Notes: a model not told the origin generated them from the sequence alone. A stretch of 64,000 nt of DNA from Anaeramoeba flamelloides (GCA_027625915.1 JANTQA010000008.1:2125001-2189000), one strand, 5' to 3'; shown: positions 22,324 to 35,446, numbered from the stretch's first letter. Numbers and translations are program-made.

Positions 22324-25035
22324 TCATACGTTTGGTGATTTAGTTGTAGCCCCATTATTAACTAAATAAAAAAAAAGATGAAAAATATTTATTGTTCTGG
22401 AACAAAAATCAATTAAATTTTGTAAAACATTATTTCCGTTTGCCTATTTAATATTAATAAAATATATAAACAGTTAAATATAATATAGATCAATAACAAT
22501 AAGAAATTGAAAGATTTTTCCTTAATAATTATTTCATACCACCATAAAAAATAAAGAAAATAAAAATAAAAAAAAAATTACGTCCAAATTACTCAAATCA
22601 GCACCGTTTTTAACAAAAAATTTCACAATCTTATAATTAGGGGTTTTGGATTTAATATGAAGTTGCAAAGGGGTTTCGTTGAAAAAACTTAAAGGGTTAA
22701 TATCTGCACCCTTTTCAATTAGTAATTGAAACGTTTTCAAATAAACAGACACCCCCCTTTCTGCCAACAACGAAATAGCTGGTTTCCCTGAAGATCCAAT
22801 AGCATTTACATCGATTCCATTTTCAATTAAATAATTTATGTTATCACTAAGGACCCTGCGTCGGGAACAATAATAAATCAAAGGTGATTTCTTTTCGTCT
22901 AATGATATTAATTTTGCGCCCTCTGAAACAAGTAATTTGATATAACGGATATCCAATGGTATTAATTGGCAAACGAATTGTAATAAGGAATTTAAAACCG
23001 TGACAGATTTTGAATATTTAACAAAGCATTCCAATATCTCCAATTTCATATTATTATAGTTATTGATTTGATATAATGGCGTGACGTGTCTAGAATCTTT
23101 TAAAGTCCAATCCGCGCCAAATTTCAAGAGTAAGTCTAGCGCCCTGATATCGACATCTTTTCTTTGTAGCAGCAAATGCAAGGCTGTTTGTTTCCAATCA
23201 CAAGACAAATTAGGATCTGCGCCCATTTCTAATAATAGTTGTAAAACGGGCAGATTAATGTCCTTTTGCTCTAATAGTATATGCAATACATTCTTCCCAT
23301 TTTTGTATTCAGCATTTAAATTGGCACCGTTTTCAATTAAATATTTCAAGGCCTCAATTGTGGTATGAGGATTTCTACAGAGCAAATGCAGTGGCGTTTC
23401 CGATAGCCTGTTTACAGGGTTAATTTCGGCGTTATATTTGGTTAACAATTGGAACAATTCCAAATCCGGGTTCTGGCAAGAAGCGATCAAATGGATTAAA
23501 TATGATCCGTTATTAGCTCGGGTATTCACGTCGGCTCCATGCTTTAATAAATTTTTAATGATTGGGAAATTGATGATTGCCTTTTTTTGTGAAAACAATT
23601 GCAAGACGGGAATATGGCTATTCACACTTCTATTTAGTTTGGATCCGCTTCTTATTAACAATTTGGCAACGCCCTTTTGCGTGTTCTTTCGATTCGCGTA
23701 AACTTCTAAAGCTGTGTAATCAGAATCGGTACTGATATTCACATCGGCGCCATTCGTGATTAAAGTTTTAATTACGGGCAATAGATTGCTTTTGCCAGTA
23801 TGGCACGCGTGAATTAAGGCCGTCCATCCTCTTTTGTCTTGGTAATTAATTGTCTTGCGATCCTTTTTCAAAAAATTGTCGATCAGTTCTAAAGGCAAAT
23901 CAGCGCGGTTACACAATTGCATTAAAACGCCAGTTTTGCTTGGATACTGTTTGAAGTTTAAATCAATGCCACTGTTAATTAATAAATTAATGGCCTCAAA
24001 ACTCAATACCTTTTGCGAGCAATAAACAAACAGGGGGTTTTCAGTAAAATTGATTTTTTTTAAATCGGATCCATTGGTGATGAATTTTTTTAAGAATTCA
24101 TAATTGAGGACCAGCTTTTTATTTTGGCAAAAATAATTGAATGCAGTCAATCCCTGGTGGTTCTCTAAATTAATTTTTAGCCCCGATCGCATCATTTTAT
24201 CAAAAATTGTTTCTGTTAGTGTATTGTTTATTGTTAAATAATGGAGACCAGTATTGCCATTTTCTTTCAATTGGAAGTTGACATCAATACCATTGTCAAT
24301 CAAATAACACACCACGTCTTCCTTGAGACTGATTTCCTTGCAGCACGTGATTAAGGGACTGTTTTTCGGATTTAAATTTCTTAAATCATACCCGTTTTGA
24401 ACAAAGATTTTCAAAATGGAAAAATTGAATTTTGTTTTGCTAAAAAAGATACTGTCCAGCGCAGAATGGCCACTCTTGTCCTTCGTATTCATATTGACTC
24501 CTTTACTTATGAGCGTTTTCAATAAGGCATACGGATCTTTTTTTCTCCTTCCTTTACATAAAAGATGCAGTAAAGTGCATCCTGTTTTCTTTTCCACACA
24601 ATTAATTGCACACCCCTTTTCAATTAAATAATTAATCATTCCCATTTTTAACTTGTTTTCTTTCAGTAATTTCAGTAATGGGTTGTTCTCCTTGCTTATT
24701 AAATCCAATCTTCCCCCATTTTCGACTAATAGTTTGATCACCTCAAGATCATATTTTTTTCTTGAGAAATAGATCGACACGCTTGTGTGTCTGTCACTTG
24801 ACAGCACATTCGGATCTAGCCCCAAAAATAACAAATATGTCAGAATCGTAGGAGTTGGCTGGTAGAGGCAAAAGTAATGCAAAAACGTCATCGTACGTTG
24901 CTTGGAATAGAAGGGATCAACAATTATTTGTTTCAAATTTTCAAAATCGATCCTTGATTTCACTTCCCGTAATGAGTAGTTTCTTAAATTCACAATTTCC
25001 TTTGATGTTAACTCATAAACGTTGTTTTTGTTCAT
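22324..25035 (-). CDS. Ankyrin-repeat protein (two exons, likely continuing into BTB exons)
   Basis: Exon 1 is 25035-22582 (818 codons, MNKNNVYELTSKEIVNLRNY at the start); exon 2 is 22443-22330, with a 138-bp intron (GTAATT...AAATAG). Exon 2 restores the repeat register: NLD|ANGNNVLQNLIDFC, then YLVNNGATTKSPN. About 20 or more ankyrin repeats of 33-37 residues fill the protein; the clearest are SETPLHLLCRNPHTTIEALK, LIENGANLNAEYKNGKNVLH and LLLEMGADPNLS. Ankyrin arrays bind partner proteins; no catalytic domain is visible. A longer frame starts upstream at 25182 but its extra 49 residues are AT-driven and lack repeat features, so I chose the ATG at 25035. If the GTATGA donor after exon 2 is not used, the protein ends two codons later (V, TGA at 22326-22324); if used, it splices in phase to BTB domains, giving about 1,094 residues. 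Confidence 0.93.
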
Positions 25036-25904
25036 TTCGATGAAAAACAATAAAAAAAATGAATTTCTTTTCGATTTGTTAGAGAGGAAAAAAATGAAAT
25101 GGGAAAGTCTGAGATTCAAATCTATTGAAATTAAGTGTTTTAACTTTTTAACTTTTGTTTGATCTCTTCTGATTTTTATCAATTGTTATACTTTTTCCAT
25201 TTAAATTTTTTTTTGGTAGTTATTCGGTATTTAGAATACAACTATTTTTGAACTTGTTTTCAATCAAGTCAAATTTTTTGTTTGTTCCTCATACCCATAT
25301 GATTAAATTTTAAAAGGTGAACTGATTGCAAAAAGAGTTATTATAATTTCTGAAGTTTATCTTGGAAAAAAAACATAAAAGGTTGAAAATTAATAGGTCT
25401 TTTTTAAAGAGGAAAGTTTAATAGTTTCATTGAAAAAAATGCCAAAATTACTTTTAAAGCTCAAGTGTCTTGTAAAGTTCTCTTTTTTCGAAATAATTTT
25501 TACGTATTTTAAAAATAATAACCAAGTCTAAAAATTAGATTGATTGTTAGAATTAAAATTAAATCTAAAATATCAGGATAAACCATAATTTATTCTTCAC
25601 GTGTAAAAGATTTGAGATTTAATTTTCAATCTAACTTAAATTTCTTATTATGGATTTTTGTAACAATACTTTTTTGAGAAATAGTAAATGTTTTTGATTA
25701 AACAAAATGATAATTGAATTTGAAATGGAAATTAACAAACAAGTTTTGAACAATTTACTGAATTGATCAGTAAAAAGTATAATATTCCCTTTTACAATCA
25801 CTCTATTATGAATTCCCTCTGACACTTCCATTAGGTGATACTTTCTTTGGATTTTGGAAGAAATTTTTTATTTTATTTTTCAAAAGAGAGACATTACTCT
25901 TTAA

Positions 25905-26415
25905 GGACTAGGTTCCTACCCTAAGGGTGGTTGAGTAATAGTGTTATTTCACTTTCACTTCTCACAAAAAATTTTCACGGGGAAGAAATTGGACAAAAAA
26001 AAATAAAAAACATTTTTTGTCAGCTTTATCTTTTCAGGCAGACTTTTTTTCTTCTTTTTCACTGAAAAGGAAAATTGAAAATAACAAAAAAATAATTGCA
26101 AAAAAATGGCTTTTGGGGATTTTTAAGTGCATTTCAAATTTGAAAACATTTCAGACTTGTAAAAGGAAATGTAAAAAATGTGTAGAATGGCCAGAAAATA
26201 CTGTGAGTTCCGAAAGTTGAAATGGAAATTCTAAAATATTAAAATCAAAATTTTGTATGATCTTACAAGGGAAAAATTGTGAAAATTGTTGAAATTGTGA
26301 AAATTTCACATTTTTTCTAAAAGAAATTCTCCTTGGACAAATAATATTGGATTATATAACTCTTTCAAGGTCGTTTTTATACATTATTTCACTGTTTTAA
26401 CATAAAAACGCAGTA
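25905..26415 (+). mobile_element. TTAA-bounded element (family R9, copy 1)
   Basis: 511 bp between TTAA at 25901-25904 and 26416-26419; direct repeat of 52270-52794 over its whole length. Shared landmarks: TTTCACTTCTCACAAAAAAT, GAAGAAATTGGACAAAAAA and GAAAATTTCACATTTTTTC. The left end reads GGACTAGG; the right inverted end has decayed in this copy. No open frame of note. Confidence 0.7.
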
Positions 26416-26890
26416 TTAAGTAGTGTCTTGCGTAATAAAAATCCTAAATAATTTAGAAAAATTGCATTGATTATTGTTTAGAAGACCCAAAAATAATTTT
26501 TTATTGAAATTATTCAAGAAAAAATATATATTTGAAAGTCAGTTCCACTTTTAAGTCTAAACTATAAAATAATTCCAGGTATAAAAAAAATCTCAAATTA
26601 CTACACATCTTTTTGTAATTTTTTTTTATACAATCGATTTTCCCTGTATTAAAATTATATCTGCCCGATTAGTTCTTTTATGCCTTGACTTAGGTTCAAA
26701 AATTTCGCTTAAAAGTTAAATGGTATATGTTTGATTTTACAAAATCCAAACTGTTAATTCAATCATGCTTTTTTTTTCTAAATTACTTTATATAATTATA
26801 ATAAAAGAATTTTTCAATTAAAATCTTCTGTTCTAATCTTGATATTTATTGTTTCTGATTATTTAATGAATTCAAGTATATTTTAAAGTC

Positions 26891-27590
26891 AACCCCATTT
26901 CAAAGATTTTAACACACCAAAATTTACATTTTTGAAAAAAAAAAAATCTATTTTAATCAATTCTAGAACAAATATTCAAATTAGAACCATTCACTAATTG
27001 GAATTTTAACAATTTTTTATAAATTACAATAGTCACCAAACAAAAAATTAATAATTATTAATACTAATAAATCAATATTGGGTTAAAAATTTTCTAGAGA
27101 GCAAACAAAAAAATGCATTGGTTTATTGTTAAGGGTTAGATGAAACCTCACCTAATCTGTTAAAGAGCGAATTTTGAAGTGACTAAATTTGAGACTTCTA
27201 ATTCTAAGAGTATCTAATATATACAATCATCAGAAGTATTAGAATCTTAATTTAGTTTTCTAAAACAAGAAAAAAAATAAATTGATAAATTTGCTGACAT
27301 TCTAATTAAGGAATATTGATCGATCAAATGGTTAGATACCATCAACTAAATTTAATTGAGTATTTCTATTTGGAACTTTAATCTTATATGAGCAATTCGA
27401 AAAAAAATTTGATCATATGAAACAAGTTTCGTAATTTAAAAAATTAAATGAAAACAAAAAACTAAATATTGAAAAAACAATTTTTATATTTTACAAAAAT
27501 CAAAATTATTTCAAAATTGAATTATAATGGGATAATGTTACTATTTAAACTTTTATCATTGTTTAATTTACTTTGCATTTATAATTTGGT
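26891..27590 (+). mobile_element. TIR element, uninterrupted copy (family H, copy 1)
   Basis: Matches the reverse complement of 61986-62944 except for the 416-bp element inserted there. It starts AACCCCATTTCAAAGATTTT (TIR) and includes AGAGAGCAAACAAAAAAATG and AAATGGTTAGATACCATCAA; the right end is diverged, so its limit is approximate. A partial third copy lies at 43725-44062. Confidence 0.72.
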
Positions 27591-27626
27591 CAATTAAATT
27601 AATTTTAAAACCCACAGACCCCTTAA

Positions 27627-28398
27627 ATTTCTAGTTTACAATTCCAATAATTTGAAAAAAAAATTATCCTATGTCAACCGAGTAGCAACTTGATATTTTG
27701 GTTCTTTGTTGATCAACCACCACTTGGTATTCATTTTAAAAGTGGATCAGAATGGCAATTTTTGACCATCATTTATTTTTTTTCGTGAATTAGAATTTAA
27801 TATTCTAAGACCTATAGACAGGAAGGTAAGTTATAAAAAAATTCCAAATATTTGGGTTGTCAATTTGAATATTTAAGTCCCTTTGACTCAATTACCTAAT
27901 AAAAAAACAATTATTTTTTAAAAGATTCAAATAAAAATAAAGCTAAATAAAAATTTCAATGTAGAACACAAAACCAAAACTCCTATTGTATACCTTCCAA
28001 TATACTGTAGGCTGTTTAATAAAACGATCAAAATTTTCAGACAAATTTCCTAAAAAAATCAGCCTCCAATTAAATTAAAAAAAATCAACAAAGCTACCAA
28101 TTCTAAAAGTGAAATTAGTATTTTTTGGTTTTTGATTATAAGAAAAAATTGAAAATTTACATTATTGTTAAAATCTTTTTTTAGAAAGCTGAATTAGAAT
28201 TACATTCCATTTATTTTGAAACAAATAATATTAGTCTTATAGTCTTAACTCTGGATTTGGAGAAAAAAAAAAAATTAAATTGTCAAAAATTCCAATTCTC
28301 AATTACTTTTAAAATCTATACTAAGTGGTGTTGTATCCATTAAAAACCAAAATACCCAGTTTCTATCCCTTGACACAAGATAGTATTTTTTCAAATTT
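27627..28398. mobile_element. Foldback element, older copy (family R7)
   Basis: About 770 bp. Arms match those of 28403-28958 and 50413-50977: AGTTTACAATTCC near the left end, GAATGGCAATTTTTGACCAT in the left arm, and AAATTGTCAAAAATTCCAAT in the right arm. The outermost bases of the right end are missing where the next copy begins. Confidence 0.65.
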
Positions 28399-28402
28399 TT
28401 AA

Positions 28403-28958
28403 GGTTTACAATTCTTGAAATTTTAAAAAAGATTATTTTGTTTTGTGTGTAGTGTCTTGTTTATTTGGTTCTCGGTTGATCGATCTTGGATTTGGTATAT
28501 GTTTTATTAATAATTCAAAATGGCAATTTTTGACAATTTATTTTTTTTTTTTCCGAAATCCGAAATGAAGAGTGTAAGATTAATTTCTGGAACTTAAGTT
28601 ATAAAAAAATGTGATTTGTGTGGTTTGTTGATTGAAATTTTTAATTAGGTTTGGTTTTATTCGGTGCTTTTAAAAAAAAAATTATTTTCAACAAGTTAAT
28701 TGACTAAAAGTATCTAAAAATTTTCTTCTACAACCCAAAAATTTAAATTTATTCTTAAAAACCTACCAATCTAACAATCTAAAACTCTCCATTTCGAATT
28801 TCGGAAAAAAAAAAAAATAAATTGTCAACAATTGCCATTTTGAACTACTAATAAATCCTCAAACCAAATCAAAGATCGATCAGCTAAGAACCAAATTAAC
28901 AAACCAACACACACACTACGTAATTTAATCTTTATTCCAATTTCAATGATTGTAAACC
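28403..28958. mobile_element. Foldback element bounded by TTAA (family R7)
   Basis: 556 bp. TTAA at 28399-28402 and 28959-28962. The ends are GGTTTACAATTCTTG and its inverted counterpart (CAATGATTGTAAACC); the arms pair over about 200 bp. It lies just upstream of the CK2-beta gene and may carry part of its promoter. TTAA boundaries recall piggyBac-type insertion, although no transposase is present. Confidence 0.78.
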
Positions 28959-29214
28959 TTAATTCTCAAAAAAGTTATTTTGAAATTACAACTTATTATT
29001 TTGCTTTTATTTTACAGCTTAAAAAAAACTTGAGTCTTCTTGAGATGACTTTATTCAAGACAAGCAACATTTGGTGGGAAGAAAAATATGTTTATAATGA
29101 TTTAGAACGAAATATAGGATGGTCAATAGAAAAAATAGGTGAATATTTCATTTTTTTTCAATTCCATATTTTACGTTTTCTATTTGGTTTACTCAAGGAT
29201 ACACAAATTTTGTA

Positions 29215-32021
29215 ATGTCAGACAATTCAGATGAAGAATATTCGTGGGTCTCAAAATTCTGTTCTTTAAAAGGGAACGAATTTTTTTGTGAAGTTGATAG
29301 TGACTATCTCGAATCCAATTTCAATTTTATTAGTCTAAGAAATTATGTTCCTTATTACAAAATAGCTCTCAAAACAATAAGAGACGAGGAGTGTGAAGAA
29401 TTAGGTAATCAACACATCTCGATCTTAATTTTCTTTATGATTTCTTTTTCTAATTTTCATTCACTCACTTTTTCTTTTTTACATTTCTTTGTTTGTTTTT
29501 ATAAAAAAAAAAAAAAGAATCACTTACCGAGGAACAAGAAGAAACAATTGAGTCTTCTGCCGAAATTTTATATGGGCTCATACATGCACGTTATATTTTA
29601 ACTGATGAAGGAATGCGAAAAATGGCTAAAAAATATCAAAAGGGGATTTTTGGTCGTTGTCCAAATGTTTTCTGTCAAAAACAGCCTTGTCTTCCTGTTG
29701 GAAGATCTGACTTGCCAAGAAAAGTAAATCTTTCTAATTTTTTTTTTTTATTTTATTTTTTAATCCCAAGAACAACACCGCCTTTTGTGTGTCAACAACT
29801 TTTAATTGGAGAATACAGTTTGTCAAATAAATCCAAAATCAAAAAGAAAATTATTTCTTGAATAAAGAATAAATCAAGAAAAAGAAAAACTCAAGTTAAT
29901 CCTGCGGCGAACATAAATAAGTGAGGAATAAAAGTTTTACAAGTGTTTGACAAACTGTTTGGTTCACCCATATTATGCAGTTTGGGCAACACTTTATAAA
30001 TCTTTTATTACTCTTTTTTAAAAACACAATATTTCATTTTACACAATTGAATTATTTTTTTTGAGTTAATTATTTTTATGGGCTTAGCTTCAAATTTGAA
30101 ATTAAATTAATTTACCAAGACTTAGACCCTTATTGAGTCGGATTAATATTTTGAAGTTTCTGATCCCGAAAAATTGGTTTCTGTGAGTTTTTCAGTAATT
30201 TCTGTTTTTTTTTATGATTCTCAAAATTTTGAAATTTTAAAAAAAAATTAATATCCTATTTTATAGATTAAAAAAAAATTTAAAAGCTTAATAATATTTT
30301 GAAATACCAGAATGGATTTTAAATTGTTTTTTAGTCTACAGTCGTTTTAAAAACGTGATGAATTTTTTTTTCTTAGGATTTTGACTTTTTTAAAACTTTT
30401 AACAAGTTTTCTGGTATAAAAAAGTGAAAACTTCTTCAGAATAAAAACTTTTTTATTTGTTTTCTTTTTTAAAAAAATGAGGGCTTTTTTCAGAATTAAA
30501 ACCTTTTGAAAGAAGATTTCAAGTTTTCATAAAGTCAAGATTCAAACTTTAAATGTGGTGTAGAGATTGGAGTCTGAAGAAAAGCACTTTTTTTAAAAAA
30601 AGTTCTCACTTTATTAAAACAGAAAACTTTTCAAAACAGTTTTAATTCAGACAAAATCCTAATAAAAAAAAAGTCATCACTTTTTTAAAATGACTTTAAT
30701 GACTTTTTAATGCACTAAAAGGAAAAAATAAATTCTGATAATTAAAGTTAGCCAAAACTATACATTGGATTTCAGTTATACATCTTTTATAAATAATTTT
30801 TTCAAAGTTATGATAATTTTATACCAATAAAGAAAAGATAGCAATTAAATACATGAAAATCCGAATACCCCCTTTTCCAAAATTACCGACTGTTGAAGCA
30901 AACACCTATTTTTGGGGTATTTTTTTTATTGAAATAAGTTAAAATGAATGAACTTTAGATTGAACATTAAGAATGATAAAAATAATAAATGTTAAAACAA
31001 TTTGCAGAAAAAAACAGGGAGTAGGTATATTAAAACTCAAAATGGAGAAAAATAAAATGATCAAAAATATTCCAAAAACAGAAAAAAAAATCATTTTTCA
31101 ATTTAATTTAACTATATCTTATGAAAGAAATATTTTATGCTATTTTAAAATTGAAAAAATATGTTTCTTTTTAGACTATTAAAAAAATAGATTAAAATAA
31201 TCTCTCCACCAAGCCAAGTTAAAAAAAAATTTCAAAAAAAAAATAGAAAAAATATTAATAATGTAGTATTTCATTAATTTCGTTGCATAATCAATTTATC
31301 AATCTTGATCGTTTTTTTTTTTTTTTTTTTGGTTCAAATTCTCATATATTAATACATTTCATAAAAAAAGAATTTTTGGATAGAGGCTGCTTGCCTTTTA
31401 AAATAAAAAATGATTTCAATTTGTAATATTAAAATTTTAATTATATCATCATTTAAAATGTTAATTCTTTCAATGTTTTTTATTTATTTTTATTTTGAAG
31501 TTAATAATGCGATACATATATCATTTATAAGAAATTTTCTTTTTTTTTTTAATGAATAGTTATTCGGCGTATTAATAAATCAATATTTAATTCGTTAACA
31601 AAATAATTTTTTGAAATTAAAGTTGGATTTTTTTCTTTTCAATAGAATTGTTGTAAACTATAAATTTTCTTTGATTGAAATATTGTTTTTTAATTCCGAT
31701 ACTCAATGATATTTTATAAAAACTTTTCAATAATTATCACAAAAAAAAAAAAAAAAAAAAAAAAAAAAACACTCAAACATAATAATATAGGATACTGTTA
31801 AATACTATTGTCCCAGGTGTCAAGATATTTACTTTCCAGATCCAAAATATGCTAATATTGATGGTGCGTATTTTGGAACTACTTTTGCCAATTTATTATT
31901 ACAATGGAATGAAAATCTAAAGCCAGAATCGCCACCAAGAAAATATGTTCCAAAGATCTTTGGATTTAGAGTACATAATACAGTTTCTAGATATCAAGAT
32001 TTTAAAAGAAGCAAAAAATAA
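29215..32021 (+). CDS. CSNK2B: Casein kinase 2 regulatory (beta) subunit, three exons
   Basis: Exons 29215-29404, 29518-29723 and 31791-32021 give 208 residues, the usual length. Start: [20 protein letters not shown], matching the family's WISWFCGLRG core, with Ser next to acidic residues in the place where CK2-beta is autophosphorylated. Then [14 protein letters not shown], an acidic stretch ([16 protein letters not shown]), [19 protein letters not shown], and a four-Cys zinc finger: CPNVFC at the end of exon 2 and CPRC at the start of exon 3. The end reads [15 protein letters not shown], then [15 protein letters not shown]. The zinc finger mediates the beta-beta dimer that docks two catalytic alpha subunits; the kinase phosphorylates acidic Ser/Thr sites. 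Introns are 113 bp and 2,067 bp (phases 1 and 0); the larger splits the two Cys pairs of the finger and holds a hairpin element. Stop TAA. Confidence 0.97.
30339..30696. mobile_element. Long-arm TIR element in CK2-beta intron 2 (family R13)
   Basis: 358 bp with TA next to each end. Arms of about 95 bp pair: left CAGTCGTTTTAAAAACGTGA, right (reverse complement) AAGTCATTTTAAAAAAGTGA, and further in AAGTTTTCTG on both. No coding content. Confidence 0.7.
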
Positions 32022-34597
32022 AACCAAAAAGTTTTTTTTTATTTTTTTTTAATAAATATTCTTATCAACTTTTGTTTATTATCACTAAAGATATTACCTA
32101 ATAATAGAAATTTAATTCGTTTTTACAAATTGGCAAGATTTTTCTTGAATTCTTTTCAATATATTTAATAAAGTAAATTAAACTTTAATTTTTTTCTAGA
32201 AAATATTAAATTTCTCAAAATCCTTTTATCTTGTTTTTTTCTTTTTATCTTTTTTAACTTATGTTTTGAAAGCCTTTTTTTATCTTTTTGTAATAATTAC
32301 ACCCTCTTGTAGAAACACTTCAAGGTTAAAAATTAGCTTTTCCAACCATTTTTGAAAAAATATCAAATTTGCTAATAAAAGTGAATCAAATTTCTGAGAA
32401 AGGGTTGAAGGTTTTCTTTCAATCTTAAAACATCATATCTCGATGGCTAAAAAAATTATTTATCACTTTTGTAGAAATTCGATTCCCTATTTTTCTCTTG
32501 AGAAATGAATTCATTTTATTTTTTTTTTCTGAAATATTACTAATTATACCAGATAAAATATGGTTCGAAAATAAATGGAAAAGGATTGAATAAATTTTGA
32601 TGAACTAGTCTACTCTTCAAATATAATAAGTCATTTGATTGTTTCTAATCAAAATTAAAATTTTTAATTCAAATAATTGATTAAGGAATTGGAAACATTT
32701 TTGATATTTATTAAAGTTATTATCGTTTTTCAGTTTTAACACAATTATCATAGATTTAGTTAAATATAGGTCTTTGTTGTTTTGATTTGGAAACAATCAC
32801 CTTGTTATAATTTGAGTTTGGTCTGGAAGAAGGAAAAAAATAAAATTGTTTGAAGTGGGATAAGATGATATATTGTGGAGTTAGAAAAACAAGGATTAAT
32901 ATCATCGTAACACTCGATACAATATCATTATTTGTGTATGGAAGGGGATCCAAAACGAAGAATTATAAAATGTTGGTTTTTCCAAAAATCAAATTATATG
33001 AGGTGCTATTAATTTTTCGAACTCGATGATTTAACTTGGCACGAGAATTAACAAACTAAAACAATAAAAAACTAAAAAAAGCTCTTGTTTATTTTTCAAT
33101 TATAGAGTGGAAAGCCTCTTCTTTATAGGGTCCTTTTACACCAATGGATTGATTGAAAACATTAAAGTTAAATTTTACATTGTTTACATTCGAGACTAAT
33201 TTTGGTTTAAATTCAATAGAGATAAAATAGATCATACAACGATCCAAAAGTCTCTTTATTATTTATTTTCTTCAGTTTGTTAAGAATTATTAGAATATGA
33301 TCATGAAAATAAAATTCCTGATATATTACCTGTTCTTGTCAATAACTGAGGTTTGATATTTTAGAGAATTGACTTGGTTTCACGATACTAAAAAAATGTA
33401 AAAAAAAAATCAAATATTTGCTAATTTTTCACTTTTCGAAAAGTTCAATTAAAATAACCACTATTGGTTAATATGAGATCTTTTCTCAAAAAAAATTTTT
33501 AAAGATATTTTGCTATTTAAGTTGGACAATCCAATTTTCCAGGTTCATTTAATATTTTTTTCAATGTTAATAGTAAAAAATTTGAATATTTTTTTTTTCA
33601 ACTTTAAGGGGTATAATACTATCATTTAAAAGAATTTTAAATCTAATGAATATATTTCAAATGAGGAAACAATTATTTTGATAATTAATTGATTATTTAT
33701 TGTTTTAAATTGAAATATATTTTAATAACATAAAAATATTGGACACTTCAGTAAAAGTTTTTTAGAATTTAAAATAATGAGGAAAATCATCTTGAATTTA
33801 CTCAATTCTTGTGAATCCTGGAAAACCTAGGAAATAGGATATTAATCATTGATGATTTTTTTTTTTTTAGATTTTTTAGTTTCATAAGAAAAGATAATTT
33901 TCAAAAACGATTAATTATTATATATTTAATTAAATATAATGAAGTAGAAATAAACTAAAATATATGTTCCATATGATTTTAAAATTTTTTAACCCCATAA
34001 AAACCTTTTTTTTCTCAACTATTGGGGTTTAAAAAATGTAGTAAGACTAACAAGAATAAATTCAATAACCCCCCAGATTTGGAATTCTCAAAATTTGATA
34101 ATATTGTTAATAATTTTTAATATGAATGATCAAAAATTAATCAAACATATTAGTTTTATCAATTGTAGATTTTCTACAGAGAAATAGTATTTACCGTAGT
34201 ATAAGCATTTGTAATAAAAATAAAGGAATTTTTATTTAACCTTTATTGAACATTATTTTTTGGTTCCAATTATAAAAAAATTTGTTCCAAAATCTTCAAA
34301 TAAGAGGTTTATACAATGACATAATTTATGAGTTAAAAAACAGTCAGATAAAACATCATAATTTTAGTCTCTTAAATTACTTGAAATAACCGTTTAAAGT
34401 AAAATTTATTAGTAAAATACTTAATTTTTTTTCTAAAATAGAGCCTTAAAGGATAATATCAAAAAAATACTGAAATTAACTTAAAAAATCTTGTTTTCTC
34501 AAAATCCCAAAAATTACACTTTTTTTTTTTTGATTTAGTTTTAAAATGTATTTTATGCTGCCGTTCAAAACTTTTTTTCATTATTTTTTAACATTTA

Positions 34598-35198
34598 CAC
34601 CAATTCAAGAATTGTGACTTGCGTGGAATAATAAAATGAAAAAAAAAATTTTTTATGTAGTCAAGAACATCAAATAATTAAATCTGATTTGTAATTCAGT
34701 TTTTATTCATTTCAAACAGATAAAAACCTGATATTTTAAAAATGAAAAAAAAAAATAACACCAAAAACTCAAAAATAGTGAGTACCAATTTTTGAAATGA
34801 GTATTATCGATTTTTTATTACTAAAATTTCACTGAAAAATGTGAGCAAGAAGATTTTTGGCTCTATTATTAAAAGCATTTTAAAAGACATTACATAGTCT
34901 CAATTTTATTCGTGATTATTTTTCTATTCGAAGATGGGTTTTTTTTTTCCACCTTGATCTTTTGATTTAAAAAAGTATCAAAAAGAAAAAAAAGACTCAA
35001 AATTTGAAAAAATGATTTGAAAAAGAAAAAGAAAAGTAAAAGAAAAACAAAATAAAAACAAAATAAAAACAGAAATTTAGAAAAATTGATTCTGAGATAA
35101 AAATTGAAATTTTTTTCTTGTATGAATAAGGGATAAACCCTCAAAAAAAAAACTTCGATTAACATTATAAAGTGAATTAGAATCTTTGAAATATGGTT
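34598..35198 (-). mobile_element. TA-flanked TIR element with purine-rich core (family R2, copy c)
   Basis: 601 bp, inverted relative to 10733-11368 and 16853-17524. Landmarks: AAGAACATCAAATAATTAAA near the left end and ATTAACATTATAAAGTGAAT near the right. Core 34970-35100 is A-rich here (T-rich on the other strand). Confidence 0.75.
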
Positions 35199-35446
35199 TA
35201 TATTTGAAAATAAAAACCAAGGCGCTTTTTTTGATAAAATATTACAGTTTAAAAGGCCAAATAAACTGATAATAAGAAAATAAGTTAAGATGGTATTGGT
35301 TTCTTTAAAGTTCAGTTATTAAAAAAACTTGTTAAAATGAACCATCAAATTAAAAATATATATCTCAAAAAAAAAAAAAAGATTAAAAATTTGTGAATAC
35401 AATTTTATCCCTAAAATACAAAAAATAAAATAAAACTTTTTTTTTA

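Larger units (their letters stand above)
25036..29214. other. 4.2 kb between divergent ankyrin and CK2-beta genes
   Basis: Filled with mobile elements: a TTAA-bounded element (25905-26415), a TIR element (26891-27590) and two adjoining TTAA foldback elements (27627-28398, 28403-28958). Only about 250 bp separate the last element from the CK2-beta start codon. The short frame at 28946-29215 overlaps that element and is not credible. Confidence 0.6.

Noticed and set aside
23081-25043. Several 60-95-codon plus-strand frames within the ankyrin gene
   Set aside because: They are shadows of the minus-strand coding sequence and have no family resemblance.
28946-29215. 89-codon frame just before CK2-beta
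   Set aside because: It overlaps the end of a foldback element, and its stop touches the CK2-beta ATG by chance; nothing in it resembles a protein family.
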